A DNA stretch of 64,000 bases from an uncultured Caulobacterales bacterium (GTDB taxonomy: Bacteria; Pseudomonadota; Alphaproteobacteria; Caulobacterales; Maricaulaceae), in assembly GCA_937929915.1 (NCBI GenBank), contig CALFUN010000027.1:28288-92287 (forward strand), read 5' to 3'. Position 1 is the stretch's first letter. Every line of letters begins with the position of its first letter. This document shows positions 37,518-46,719 of the stretch, in pieces. The position numbers and the translations under genes were made by a program. Below the pieces are notes generated by a model that saw nothing but the letters and a program-made list of their open reading frames with translations, did no database searches and was not told the DNA's origin.

Positions 37518-39119
37518 ATGAGCTACATTCTTATATCAGCTATGCATGCAGATTGGTGTGATTTCTCACAAAGCCGATTGATAGAAATGGGCCTGTCTTC
37601 CACCATAAGTAATCATGAGACGACATTAAGTCTTAATAGTTTTACAGGTAAAATTTGCAAAGCACATAAAGTCTCAACACAGAGATCGAGTAAGTTTCGA
37701 CAAATATCGCCTGGAAATGCTTGGCAGATCACGGCGGCCTCCATCATCGTTGAAAATTCTGACTCCGACGATTGGTGTTGGGGATGTCCAGATAATATCT
37801 TTTTACTCAAATTTTGGAAAGATTTTGACCCACTTTTTAAATTTGTATTGGTATATAGCTCATTTGAAACCTTTCTCTCCCGGCAAGAAAAATTACATGA
37901 TTTAACCGTTAAAAACGTGAGCAGCCTCAAGAAACGTTGGGACGCTTATCATACTGAGATGCTGCGCTTTTATCATAAGAATCAAGATCGTTGTTTATTG
38001 TTAGATATAGGTTCCTTTGAAAATCAGACATCCGAAATCTCTCAACGATTAAAAGGGAAATTCGATATAGACACTCGCATAATTAACGCGCCTGCCACTC
38101 TAGATTCCAACCCCATAGAAATATTAGCATCATATAATCACATTAAAACTCTCACAGATACAGATTCTGAGAACATATTCAATGAATTGGAAAATTCAGC
38201 CGATATACAAAATGATACACCTCAAAAGCCAACAGAGCTTTCTCAAGCCGCAGTTGAGCAATATAGAACCCTTAAAAACCACACGGATGAATTAGAGGAA
38301 CAGCTCTTAAAGGAAAAAACGCAGGTCAAAACCTTAAAGGCAGAGCTTGAACAACATAAAACTCTCAAAAGGCGTACGGATGAATTAGAAGAACAGCTAT
38401 TAAAAGAAAAAATGCAAGTTAAAACCTTAAAGGCAGAGCTGCTTCAAAACAAAAAACACTATCAGATTGGCTTAGAGAAACGCGATTCTGAAAACTCCCT
38501 TATGTTATCGCAATTACATCAAGTCCAAGAAGAGCTTGAATTTTACTTCAAAAAATCTCTTGAACCGCTCAAAACTGAAGAGCCGTTTCCAGCGCCCGCC
38601 TTGCAATCAGATCATCAATCTGTATTTGAGCCAGAGAGTTCAAAAAAAATTGTAATTAATTTTGCCAATTTCATAAACGGGAATGGATGGCACAACGCAG
38701 AGGAAAAGGGGCGTTGGGCGGGACCTTCTACAAGCTCCGACATATACATCAACAACATAACGTCTACTAATTACCAAATGGAAGTAAAGATAATTGACGG
38801 GATGTCTCTAGCTATATTGGAAAATCTACAAATATTAATAAATAATCATCCGTTGAAATTTTCACTGATAAAGTTGAGTGAACTAAAAGGAACCCTAGCG
38901 CCATTAAGACGTTTGAGAGCGAATTTAACCAGTATTGAAAAACCGTATCCAGCTATCATTTCAGCTACAATCCCCAAAAGCCTTATTGACCCTCAAAAAA
39001 ACTCACAGAAATTTCAATTCAATGTATCAGCCGTTCAATCCCCCGCCGTATCAGAAGATAATGATATAAGACAATTATCATTGTTTTACGAAAAACTAAC
39101 GCTTACACCAAAATCATAG
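37518..39119 (+). CDS. Sulfotransferase-like/coiled-coil protein of polysaccharide locus
   Basis: 533-aa protein in three parts. Residues about 1-190 resemble a sulfotransferase fold: WCWGCPDNIFLLKFWKDFDP and FKFVLVYSSFETFLSRQ match the strand/3'-phosphate region, but the N-terminal P-loop position (SAMHADWCDFSQS) lacks the usual SGT motif, so it may be inactive. About 240-345 is a charged coiled coil with a duplicated 31-residue unit. About 365-533 is a beta-rich domain with GNGWHNAEEKGRWAGPSTSS, a motif I associate with proteins of alphaproteobacterial glycan loci. It begins the plus-strand run leading into the ABC exporter; 7 nt separate it from the permease. Confidence 0.65.
   Translation: MSYILISAMHADWCDFSQSRLIEMGLSSTISNHETTLSLNSFTGKICKAHKVSTQRSSKFRQISPGNAWQITAASIIVENSDSDDWCWGCPDNIFLLKFWKDFDPLFKFVLVYSSFETFLSRQEKLHDLTVKNVSSLKKRWDAYHTEMLRFYHKNQDRCLLLDIGSFENQTSEISQRLKGKFDIDTRIINAPATLDSNPIEILASYNHIKTLTDTDSENIFNELENSADIQNDTPQKPTELSQAAVEQYRTLKNHTDELEEQLLKEKTQVKTLKAELEQHKTLKRRTDELEEQLLKEKMQVKTLKAELLQNKKHYQIGLEKRDSENSLMLSQLHQVQEELEFYFKKSLEPLKTEEPFPAPALQSDHQSVFEPESSKKIVINFANFINGNGWHNAEEKGRWAGPSTSSDIYINNITSTNYQMEVKIIDGMSLAILENLQILINNHPLKFSLIKLSELKGTLAPLRRLRANLTSIEKPYPAIISATIPKSLIDPQKNSQKFQFNVSAVQSPAVSEDNDIRQLSLFYEKLTLTPKS
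38268..38453 (+). repeat. Two tandem 93-bp units encoding a coiled-coil duplication
   Basis: Units 38268-38360 and 38361-38453 each encode 31 residues containing TDELEEQLLKEK and QVKTLKAEL. The copies are near-identical, with mostly silent differences. In-frame tandem duplication lengthens the coiled coil. Confidence 0.9.
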
Positions 39120-39126
39120 TTTTAAT

Positions 39127-39960
39127 ATGCCTGATAACATCAAAATATATAAAGCTGATAATTTCGCATCATTAAAACCAAGTGCTATCTTTATAGATTT
39201 ACTAGAGGGTTTAAAGCTATGGCGAATTTGGCTAGCTTTATCTTGGCAAGAATTTAAATCATCTTATCGGCGATCATTATTTGGAGTTTTTTGGGTTTTA
39301 GCGTCGTTTACTGGTTTTGTATTTATAAAGTTAATCATTTTCTCTGCATTAATAACAACTGAGGATGGAAAACTCTACAATGCTTACTTAACAATAGGCC
39401 TTTATGTGTGGATGTACTTGGTTTTAGTTGTCAATTCAGCACCTTCAACATTTACAGGCGCATCTGGTTGGATGCGCAGCGAGGCTTTACCATATTCATT
39501 ATATGTATTCAAAAATATCATGCGAGAATTTTATAATTTAGGCTTGACCTTTCTTGTAGTTATTGCAGCCATAATCTATATTGGTTTCAAGCCAAAAATA
39601 GGGTCAATTTATGCTATACCTGCAATTTTATTTTACGCTGTAAACGCGATATGGATTAAACTCTTATTTGGTATTATAGGAGCCCGATTCAGGGATATTG
39701 GACATTTCGTGAGCGCAATTACTCTGCCTATGATGTTTTTAACTCCAATATTTTGGTTGCCCGAGCAAATGCCTGGCCTCATGAAATATCTTTGGTGGAA
39801 TCCATTCTATCATTATATTGAAATATTCAGAACCCCTATATTAACAGGTGAAATACCTATAATTAGTTGGATATTTGTTCTATCTCTATTTTCACTGGGA
39901 TGGATATGCCTTATAATAATATATGCTCGCTTTAGTCGGCGTGTTGTTTTCTGGTTATAA
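39127..39960 (+). CDS. ABC-2 type polysaccharide exporter permease (Wzm/KpsM-like)
   Basis: 277-aa inner-membrane permease with six hydrophobic segments and the ABC-2 family layout. The N-terminal amphipathic LALSWQEFKSSYRRSLFGVFW is the typical interface helix, and LTPIFWLPEQMPG and NPFYHYIEIFRTPIL near the end are typical of O-antigen/capsule permeases. It exports lipid-linked or otherwise assembled glycan with the ATPase encoded 2 nt downstream. It is in the same transcript as the coiled-coil gene before it. Confidence 0.9.
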   Translation: MPDNIKIYKADNFASLKPSAIFIDLLEGLKLWRIWLALSWQEFKSSYRRSLFGVFWVLASFTGFVFIKLIIFSALITTEDGKLYNAYLTIGLYVWMYLVLVVNSAPSTFTGASGWMRSEALPYSLYVFKNIMREFYNLGLTFLVVIAAIIYIGFKPKIGSIYAIPAILFYAVNAIWIKLLFGIIGARFRDIGHFVSAITLPMMFLTPIFWLPEQMPGLMKYLWWNPFYHYIEIFRTPILTGEIPIISWIFVLSLFSLGWICLIIIYARFSRRVVFWL

Positions 39961-39962
39961 TT

Positions 39963-40697
39963 GTGGCGAGTATTGAAGCAAATAATATGAGCCTTCACTA
40001 TAGGGTTTCAGGGCATGGGGGCACTAAATTTTCTGGAGCCTCAACCCCCTCAAACCTTATACAATTAGGGCGCAAAAAATACATTCTAGCCCTTAACAAA
40101 TTGAATTTCTCAATTCAAAATGGCCAACGTGTTGGGTTGATCGGTAGAAATGGATCTGGAAAATCTACGCTATTACGTGTACTCGGTGGAATTTACACAC
40201 CGACAGCGGGGCAGTTATCTGTATCTGGAAATGTATCTTCTATGTTTAATATGAACCTAGGAGTACAGCCAGATGCTTCTGGCCGAGAGAACATTGTTAT
40301 TCGAGGCTTAATTAAAGGATGGCGTCGTTCGGAAATTGAAGTTCGCATGAATGAAATAATTGATTTTAGTGAGCTTAATGACTTTATTGATTTACCATTA
40401 CGTACATATTCAGATGGCATGAAAATGCGGCTTTTATTTGCAATTGCAACCTCATTTTCACCTGAAATATTATTACTAGATGAATGGATTGGTGCAGGTG
40501 ACACCAGCTTTCAAACTAAAGCAGCAAATCGTATGAATAATCTCGTTGACAAAGCTGGTATTGTTGTCATCGCTAGCCATAATAGAAACTTACTGAAACG
40601 TGTTTGCACGCGTGCTGTATGGTTAGATCAAGGAAAAATGCGCGCATTTGGTGAAATCGAGGACGTCTTCCAAAAAATGGATGAAGAAACAACTTAA
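39963..40697 (+). CDS. ABC polysaccharide exporter ATPase (Wzt/KpsT-like)
   Basis: 244-aa nucleotide-binding subunit partner of the upstream permease. Walker A is VGLIGRNGSGKSTLLRVLGG, the signature motif region is LRTYSDGMKMRLLFAI, Walker B is PEILLLDEWIGAGD, and the H-loop is IVVIASHN. It lacks the extra C-terminal carbohydrate-binding domain of Wzt proteins that select O-antigen ends, so it is KpsT-like in size. The start is GTG 39963, 2 nt after the permease stop, which suggests translational coupling. A weak AT-rich hairpin follows. Confidence 0.92.
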   Translation: MASIEANNMSLHYRVSGHGGTKFSGASTPSNLIQLGRKKYILALNKLNFSIQNGQRVGLIGRNGSGKSTLLRVLGGIYTPTAGQLSVSGNVSSMFNMNLGVQPDASGRENIVIRGLIKGWRRSEIEVRMNEIIDFSELNDFIDLPLRTYSDGMKMRLLFAIATSFSPEILLLDEWIGAGDTSFQTKAANRMNNLVDKAGIVVIASHNRNLLKRVCTRAVWLDQGKMRAFGEIEDVFQKMDEETT

Positions 40698-40778
40698 ATA
40701 TTAGATAAACTCGATCCAGATTTTCATATCATATATATGAAAATTAATAATATTTGAAAAAATAATTGGTAGGTAAAA

Positions 40779-42761
40779 ATGAAAGAGGTTGATATAAGTA
40801 TTATACTACCAGGGTTTATTAAGCAATTTCCTCCCAAAACAGTTCATATCGACGGCACATTTTCATGCGGCAATCTATTACTGGACGCTTTCAAAAACGC
40901 TGAACACCTCCTTATAACTAAAGGCCCCTCAGAAACGAAAAAAACTGACATTCAACTCAATGATACTGCGGTTTTAGAAGAAATTGTATTTTCTGAAAAA
41001 ATAGAAGAAAAGCCTTATTACATACTCAGTCACAAATCTATGTCAGGCTTGGTTTCCCCTCAATATTTAATGGAGTTTTGGAAAAATATAAAAAGCAAGC
41101 ATACCCAAACAATTACGACTTCTACATTACAACACTTCTATACAGATCATTTTGAAACAAACATAATTGATGTTAACTGGCTTTGTATAGGAGGCTTGCA
41201 GGGACTCCAAATTCTAAAAGGGCTTGGCGAATATATACAAAACATCCAAGGCTTAATTGTTCGTACACTTGTAGAAGACTACAATAACAAACACGAATTA
41301 GGTTGTTATCAAGCCGATTTAAACACCTATCTTGTAAATAAAGGATTTATCGAGGTTGCCAATTTAGCAACTCTACACCCAGCTTTTCAACTAGGGCTTT
41401 ATATTCGTGACCACGCAAGCGAACTGAAGCAAAAAAGCAATAATTTACTTAAAGAACAAGAATCTAAACGCCAATTACAAACCGAGAAAACAAAATTAGA
41501 ACAATCTTATGCAGAAACCCAAAACCATCTAAAAAAATTAATCAGTGAAAAAACAATTTGGCAAACAGATTTAAATGATTTGAAACGAGATTTAGAGGAT
41601 GCCTCCCGTCAATTAAAAGATTTACCATCTATTAAAACTGAAATTAAAAAGATCTCTCACTTATCAACCACGTTGAACGATCTAAGATTTAATATTTTTC
41701 TAAATGGGCATGCAAATCGTGATGTAGTCAAAAAGCTTTGGACTCACCTCGCTGAAAAATATTATAAAAATAAGGCGTTTGCAAAAGCTGCAGAATATTT
41801 TCAACTCGCCCTTGATATAGATCCTGATAATGCCTGGTGTATCCAAGGTATAGCGGAATCAATGGCACGAGCGGATACTGCGCCAACATCATTTTGGTAT
41901 GTACCAGAACAGAAAATTAATATGGATATTTATGGACGTTGGGACGCAACTGTTAGAACTTACCGCCGTGCATTAGCCATAGACCCAAAAGTTACATCAA
42001 AGTTTAACGAGACATTTCCACCCGAAATTTTAAGTAATGGTTCAGAAACTACCGAAAACCCTATCTTTATCGTTGGCTGCGGTCATAGTGGCACATCTAT
42101 TCTATTGCGCATAATCGGCAATCATAAAAACATCTGGCCAGTACGAAAAGAAAGCGCTTTATTTCTACGCCCAGACACATGGTTGAAAGACAAAATGTCA
42201 CAATGGGATACACAGAGCCGAGAAGAAAAAAAGATACGATGGGTTGAAAAAACACCCCCTAACATTTTTCAAATTCCTAGATTATTAGCTAGCCGGTCAA
42301 AAGCGCAAATCATAATAATTATTCGCGACGGGCGAGATGTAGTGACCTCATTAAAAAATCGCAAAGGCTATGAACATATCCAAGACCGAATAGATCGCTG
42401 GCTTTATGACAATATGGCAGGCTTACCATATTGGAACCATGAAAGAGTACACGTCCTTAAATATGAAGATCTAATTGCAGAAACAGGCAAAACATTAAAG
42501 CAGCTCTGCAAATTTTTAAATGAACCTTATGATTCAGATATGTTAAAGTTTCATGAAAAACAAGAAGAATGGTATACAGACAGCCTGAAAAAACCAAAAA
42601 TGATTAAGAACAACCAAGATCACAATAACCTTAGAAATTGGCAAGTTAATCAACCCATTTTCGATGGACGTGGGCATTGGAAAAAGGGTATGGCAAAAGA
42701 GGAATTACAGATATTTGAAACGTCCTGTAAACAAATGATGTCTGAGCTCGGTTATAGTTAG
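40779..42761 (+). CDS. Multidomain sulfotransferase with FkbM-like N-terminus and TPR
   Basis: 660-aa fusion. About 120-220 resembles a degenerate FkbM methyltransferase C-terminal half (VNWLCIGGLQGLQILKGLGEYI, then YLVNKGFIEVANL). About 220-300 is coiled coil. About 325-370 is a TPR-like unit (AEYFQLALDIDPDNAW). About 430-655 is a sulfotransferase (PF13469-type): the 5'-phosphosulfate loop FIVGCGHSGTSILLRIIGNH and the 3'-phosphate motif IIIIRDGRDVVTSLKNR are intact, with WVEKTPPN and a terminal MSELGY. It should use PAPS to sulfate a glycan or similar acceptor in the cytoplasm. It sits between the ABC exporter and the GAG-synthase-like enzyme. Confidence 0.8.
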   Translation: MKEVDISIILPGFIKQFPPKTVHIDGTFSCGNLLLDAFKNAEHLLITKGPSETKKTDIQLNDTAVLEEIVFSEKIEEKPYYILSHKSMSGLVSPQYLMEFWKNIKSKHTQTITTSTLQHFYTDHFETNIIDVNWLCIGGLQGLQILKGLGEYIQNIQGLIVRTLVEDYNNKHELGCYQADLNTYLVNKGFIEVANLATLHPAFQLGLYIRDHASELKQKSNNLLKEQESKRQLQTEKTKLEQSYAETQNHLKKLISEKTIWQTDLNDLKRDLEDASRQLKDLPSIKTEIKKISHLSTTLNDLRFNIFLNGHANRDVVKKLWTHLAEKYYKNKAFAKAAEYFQLALDIDPDNAWCIQGIAESMARADTAPTSFWYVPEQKINMDIYGRWDATVRTYRRALAIDPKVTSKFNETFPPEILSNGSETTENPIFIVGCGHSGTSILLRIIGNHKNIWPVRKESALFLRPDTWLKDKMSQWDTQSREEKKIRWVEKTPPNIFQIPRLLASRSKAQIIIIIRDGRDVVTSLKNRKGYEHIQDRIDRWLYDNMAGLPYWNHERVHVLKYEDLIAETGKTLKQLCKFLNEPYDSDMLKFHEKQEEWYTDSLKKPKMIKNNQDHNNLRNWQVNQPIFDGRGHWKKGMAKEELQIFETSCKQMMSELGYS

Positions 42762-42848
42762 ATTTAACATATAGAAATTCATTATAAAGGTTAATAATAA
42801 CAACACTTTTGAAAGGCCTATTCTATATTTATGAATTTTGGGGGAAAT

Positions 42849-44783
42849 ATGAATTTAAAAACAGCACATCAATTAATGAGGCAAAATAAATTTTCTGAAG
42901 CTAAGAGCCTTTTATCTGAGTTAAGTAAAACATATCCTAACTTCTCTCTCTATAAGCAAAAACTCAAAGAATGTGACGAAAAATTGCGGCCTAATCAAGC
43001 TGAAAATTTTTCTTATTCGACAACCTCTTATACTCCGTTCAAATGCAAACCCATAACTGTAGATCAAGATTTATCAAGATTTAAAAATCGACCAAAAAAT
43101 CTTCCTCAAAATCTTAAATTACCCCCGCTAATAGGTCTTGGTAATAATTATAGTCATTTATACGAATTATTAGATTCTGAACCTGAGAAGTCTAACGCTA
43201 AAGCAAGCGTGGTTATTTTAACATACAATAGATCCGCCCCGTTAGAACGTACTCTCGCTGGACTTACCCTACAATCTTACCCAAAACATCTGTTTGAAGT
43301 CATCATAGCTGATGATGGTAGCCACACAGATACCCTTGAAATTATTCGAAAATTTGAAGATCAATTAGATATTCGCTATGTATGGCAGACTGATAAAGGT
43401 TTCAACGCAGCAAGCTCTCGCAATAATGGTGTATCAATTGCAAGGAATGATTTTATTATTTTGCTAGATGTAGATATGTATCCAGATCCAGACCTATTAA
43501 GAAATTATATAAAATGGTGGGAGATAATTGACCAAGTCGTATTAATTGGCCCCAGAAAATATATTGACATCAATGACAAAACTGCAAAAGAACTGATGCA
43601 GTTGAAAGCGAAGCCATCAACATTTAAAGAGATTTTCACAAACAATAAAGTTGCAGGAAGAACCGACGGAGAGAAGTCTGTAGACTGGCGCCTCGAGATA
43701 TTTGCAAACACACATAACCTTCAAACGGAAACCCGACCTTATCGTGTATTTGCCAGCGGGAATGTGGCATTTTCGAAGCAAAGGTTCCTTGATGTCGGTC
43801 AATTTAATGAACGCTTTAATTCATGGGGATATGAAGATACCGAACTTGGGTTCCGGTTCTATAATGAAGGTGCATATATTATACCTGAAATGACAGCATG
43901 GGCCTATCATCAAGAACCAGAAAACGGAGAAAATGAAGTTGACCGATCAGCTGGTAAACAAAAAAGCGGTGAAATTTTCGGGGATCTATGTCCACATTAT
44001 AGAAAACTCACAAGCAAGACGGAAAACTTTACAACACCGACCGTATCAATTTACATTCCAGCATACAATGCTGAGGCTACGATTTGTGATGCAGTCGAAA
44101 GCGCGTTAAAACAGTCATTTAAAGACCTTGAAGTTTGTATATGTGACGATGGTTCTACAGATTCCACCCTTGAAGTCTTAGAAAGATATTACAAAAATAA
44201 CCCGAGAGTCCGTTACACGTCGCAAAAAAATGGCGGCATTGGCGCAGCTTCAAATACAGCAGTATCCATGTGCCGCGGTATGTTTGTCGGGCAATTAGAT
44301 AGTGATGACTATCTTGCAACAGATGTCGTTGAATTGTGTGTAAAAGAATTTCTCAACAAACCCGAAATTGGATTAGTATATACAAGTTATGAAAATGAAT
44401 ACTCTGATGGAACAATAAAAGCTGGATATAATTACCCCGTTTTCACGAGAGAAAAAATGATCACGGCCTGTATCACACATCACTTTAGAATGTTCCGAAA
44501 GCTATATTGGCATCGTAGCGAAGGCTTTAACGAACGGATAAAAAACGCTGTTGATTATGATATGTATTTAAAGTTAGCTGAACTGTGTGAAGTCCGCCAT
44601 CTCAATGTCGTCGGATACCGCCGCCGCTTGCATGGTGACAACACATCCATTGTTAATTTTAAAGAACAAATGAAAAATACGAGTGTCGTCGTTTCAAATT
44701 CTTTAAAACGATTAAACCTGCCTTATTCTTCCAGCCTTCTAGAAGACGACAAGTCTGCTTTGTCATTTGAGAAATCTATTTAA
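42849..44783 (+). CDS. Two-domain GT2 polymerase, chondroitin/hyaluronan synthase-like (class II)
   Basis: About 644-aa enzyme with a TPR-like N-terminus and two GT2 domains. Domain A1 (about 120-395): SVVILTYNRSA, IIADDGSHTD, DVDM (numbered 213-216 from ATG 42831), LIGPRKYID, TNNKVAG, KSVDWRLE, SGNVAFSK and WGYED. Domain A2 (about 400-600): VSIYIPAYNAE, VCICDDGSTDST, QLDSDD (DSDD 490-493), THHFRMF, NAVDYDMYLKL. From memory this order and wording match PmHAS/PmCS and KfoC, where A1 adds HexNAc and A2 adds glucuronic acid. ATG 42849 has GGGGGA upstream; ATG 42831 is weaker. It lacks the long C-terminal tail of PmHAS. Confidence 0.88.
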   Translation: MNLKTAHQLMRQNKFSEAKSLLSELSKTYPNFSLYKQKLKECDEKLRPNQAENFSYSTTSYTPFKCKPITVDQDLSRFKNRPKNLPQNLKLPPLIGLGNNYSHLYELLDSEPEKSNAKASVVILTYNRSAPLERTLAGLTLQSYPKHLFEVIIADDGSHTDTLEIIRKFEDQLDIRYVWQTDKGFNAASSRNNGVSIARNDFIILLDVDMYPDPDLLRNYIKWWEIIDQVVLIGPRKYIDINDKTAKELMQLKAKPSTFKEIFTNNKVAGRTDGEKSVDWRLEIFANTHNLQTETRPYRVFASGNVAFSKQRFLDVGQFNERFNSWGYEDTELGFRFYNEGAYIIPEMTAWAYHQEPENGENEVDRSAGKQKSGEIFGDLCPHYRKLTSKTENFTTPTVSIYIPAYNAEATICDAVESALKQSFKDLEVCICDDGSTDSTLEVLERYYKNNPRVRYTSQKNGGIGAASNTAVSMCRGMFVGQLDSDDYLATDVVELCVKEFLNKPEIGLVYTSYENEYSDGTIKAGYNYPVFTREKMITACITHHFRMFRKLYWHRSEGFNERIKNAVDYDMYLKLAELCEVRHLNVVGYRRRLHGDNTSIVNFKEQMKNTSVVVSNSLKRLNLPYSSSLLEDDKSALSFEKSI

Positions 44784-44817
44784 TAGATATAAAATGGGAT
44801 GCTTAAGTAGGTAACAA

Positions 44818-45759
44818 TTATGCGACTGATGGGAAGCTTTTGCGTTTTATAATAGAATCTGGATTAGATAACAGCTTTCCAATACTATCAACATCACGCA
44901 TCACTATTCGAGAAACATCTCCTATGAATGAAGCGGCGTTTGCAAAAGAACTCGGTGGACCGATCAGACAGTTGCATTGCGTCATGGACGCAAAATCTTC
45001 ATACATATTACCGCCATTAATACTTATATCTAATCCAGAGTAGAGATCTAAATCTATAGCTTCATCTGAAAAAATAATAAACCGCGTGGGATAATTTGTG
45101 AGACAGTTTTCGATTTTGTGGCAAACATTAGCATATTGCTGATCGGAAAAGTAATATGCGCCAGACATATAAGTTTTATAGTCTGTTCGTCTTATGTGAA
45201 CCCCAATCTGAATGTAATCATCTCTTCGTTCTAAAATATGTTTGCTAATTCCTTTTTGAATATCTGGACGAAAGGAAAGTTTATTACGAAAAACGGTGGC
45301 ATGCTTCTTCCTCAAGCTGGAAATATCGGCTGTAGGATGTAAGTAATGTGCTCGATTTAAGACAGAGTGAGGCTTTTCTTTAAGCCGCGCAATGTCGAAA
45401 GGCGTATTTCGATTAACAGAAATTATACGAGTCGAATTCACATCCAGTTCATAAGTCTCATTCTGTTGTTTTCCGTACTTATGAACAAGCTTGTGTAAAT
45501 CTTCGACAGTAATATTATTTTCTAATAAAAGTGTTGTGAAAAGTGTCTCGGATTGATCCTGCGCCATCTCTAATTCTTTGAAAGCATTGGTATTACCAAC
45601 GTATCCATAAGGGTTATCTTGATAGGTTAAAAATAATTTGCGAAAATTTCTTCCTTCTGGAAAGACAGAAGGTAGACCGTATTCCAGAAAGAATATTTCT
45701 TGTAAAAACGTAAGATTAAATGAATTACCTAAACGAGTAGAGTGATTGAAGAAGATCAT
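44818..45759 (-). CDS. GT11-like alpha-fucosyltransferase
   Basis: About 313-aa glycosyltransferase with the fucosyltransferase motif HxRRxD (GVHIRRTDYKTYMSG, about 185-199). The N-terminal STRLGNSFNLTF corresponds to the RLGNQxFQ of alpha-1,2-fucosyltransferases, RFIIFSDEAIDL to motif II, and MYEDFASMTQCNCLIGPPSSFANAA to the C-terminal motif. I start at ATG 45759; the frame extends to a TTG at 45783. GDP-L-fucose genes lie 5.5 kb away, supporting a fucose donor. Antisense to its neighbours, it converges with the polymerase-like gene. NodZ/GT23-type is the alternative. Confidence 0.75.
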   Translation of the reverse strand: MIFFNHSTRLGNSFNLTFLQEIFFLEYGLPSVFPEGRNFRKLFLTYQDNPYGYVGNTNAFKELEMAQDQSETLFTTLLLENNITVEDLHKLVHKYGKQQNETYELDVNSTRIISVNRNTPFDIARLKEKPHSVLNRAHYLHPTADISSLRKKHATVFRNKLSFRPDIQKGISKHILERRDDYIQIGVHIRRTDYKTYMSGAYYFSDQQYANVCHKIENCLTNYPTRFIIFSDEAIDLDLYSGLDISINGGNMYEDFASMTQCNCLIGPPSSFANAASFIGDVSRIVMRDVDSIGKLLSNPDSIIKRKSFPSVA

Positions 45760-45823
45760 GCTTAATATCGAAATTATTTGCAAATATAGAGATTGTTCAC
45801 AGTTTGTTTAGATCGTCATTTTA

Positions 45824-46615
45824 TTAAGGTTTAATGTACCAATCATCAAATCTGGATATGTACTTGTATTTCCGCTCATACCCATGTTTTGTCAACAAAT
45901 CATATATTTTTTCTCTGTATTCAGTATGATTATGCTCACATGTTATGACTCGAAAACTGTATTTAGAAAAATCAAATGAATTAAGAATTTCAAACTCTGA
46001 ACCTTCTGTATCAATACTTAAATAATCAATTTCAGAAGGGGCATCATGTGATTGCAGTAAATCCAATAGTGAAATAGTTTCAACTTCATATGATACATTA
46101 TCTTTCCGATTTTGGGCATGGCGATCGTGATCACTATAGCTTTGTATCGTCGAAAGCTCTGCCTCATTGGCCTCTAAGAAAGATAATGTTCTATTAGATT
46201 CTTTCCAAACACATTTTGTGGATATCGAACATTTTCTATTCTTAAATAAGTCTTCATGCCATACTCTCGCGGGCTCTGCTAGAATCCCATCCCAACCAAA
46301 ATGATTCTCGAGAATATGGGTGTTATTTAAGTTCACACCATTAGTTCCTCCAAACTCTACAAAGTATCCATTTTTTTTAAAATTTAATTCGGATAGAGCA
46401 AATATATCTTGTTGTATTTGTGACTTACTGTGCTCCAAAGCCTTTACAGCTTCTATAATACAATCCTCATCAATTTTTTTTAATAGTTCAAGGGTGTAAT
46501 AGTTACCTGATCTCTCCATGAGCGAACTTAACCAACTTACCTCAACTATTCGATAATTCTTCCTATCACGCTCTTTTTTACGTAAATATTCATCATGATT
46601 TATTTCAGCAGACAT
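45824..46615 (-). CDS. FkbM family methyltransferase
   Basis: 263-aa SAM-dependent methyltransferase of the FkbM type, usually O-methylating sugars. After a variable N-terminus of about 75 residues come the SAM-binding GYFVEFGGTNGVNLNNTHILE, the ILAEPARVW acidic-loop strand, VETISLLDLL, and IDYLSIDTEGSEFEILNSFD with the family D.EG.E pattern, ending in a RVITCEHNHTE strand. It is divergent from a second FkbM-like gene. A role in decorating the nearby polysaccharide is inference. Confidence 0.85.
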   Translation of the reverse strand: MSAEINHDEYLRKKERDRKNYRIVEVSWLSSLMERSGNYYTLELLKKIDEDCIIEAVKALEHSKSQIQQDIFALSELNFKKNGYFVEFGGTNGVNLNNTHILENHFGWDGILAEPARVWHEDLFKNRKCSISTKCVWKESNRTLSFLEANEAELSTIQSYSDHDRHAQNRKDNVSYEVETISLLDLLQSHDAPSEIDYLSIDTEGSEFEILNSFDFSKYSFRVITCEHNHTEYREKIYDLLTKHGYERKYKYISRFDDWYIKP

Positions 46616-46719
46616 TAAATTTAGTCCTTAGTTATTCGAAAAATTGACAGAAATGCTGAAATCTGTGATAGGCTTTGTTAAGCGTTCCGTGCAAGTCAAA
46701 AATGAGGGAAAAACGAAAA

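Noticed and set aside
40719..40743. AT hairpin TTTTCATAT ... ATATGAAAA after the ABC ATPase gene as a terminator
   Set aside because: All A/T stem is too weak and has no T-run; expression probably continues into the sulfotransferase gene.
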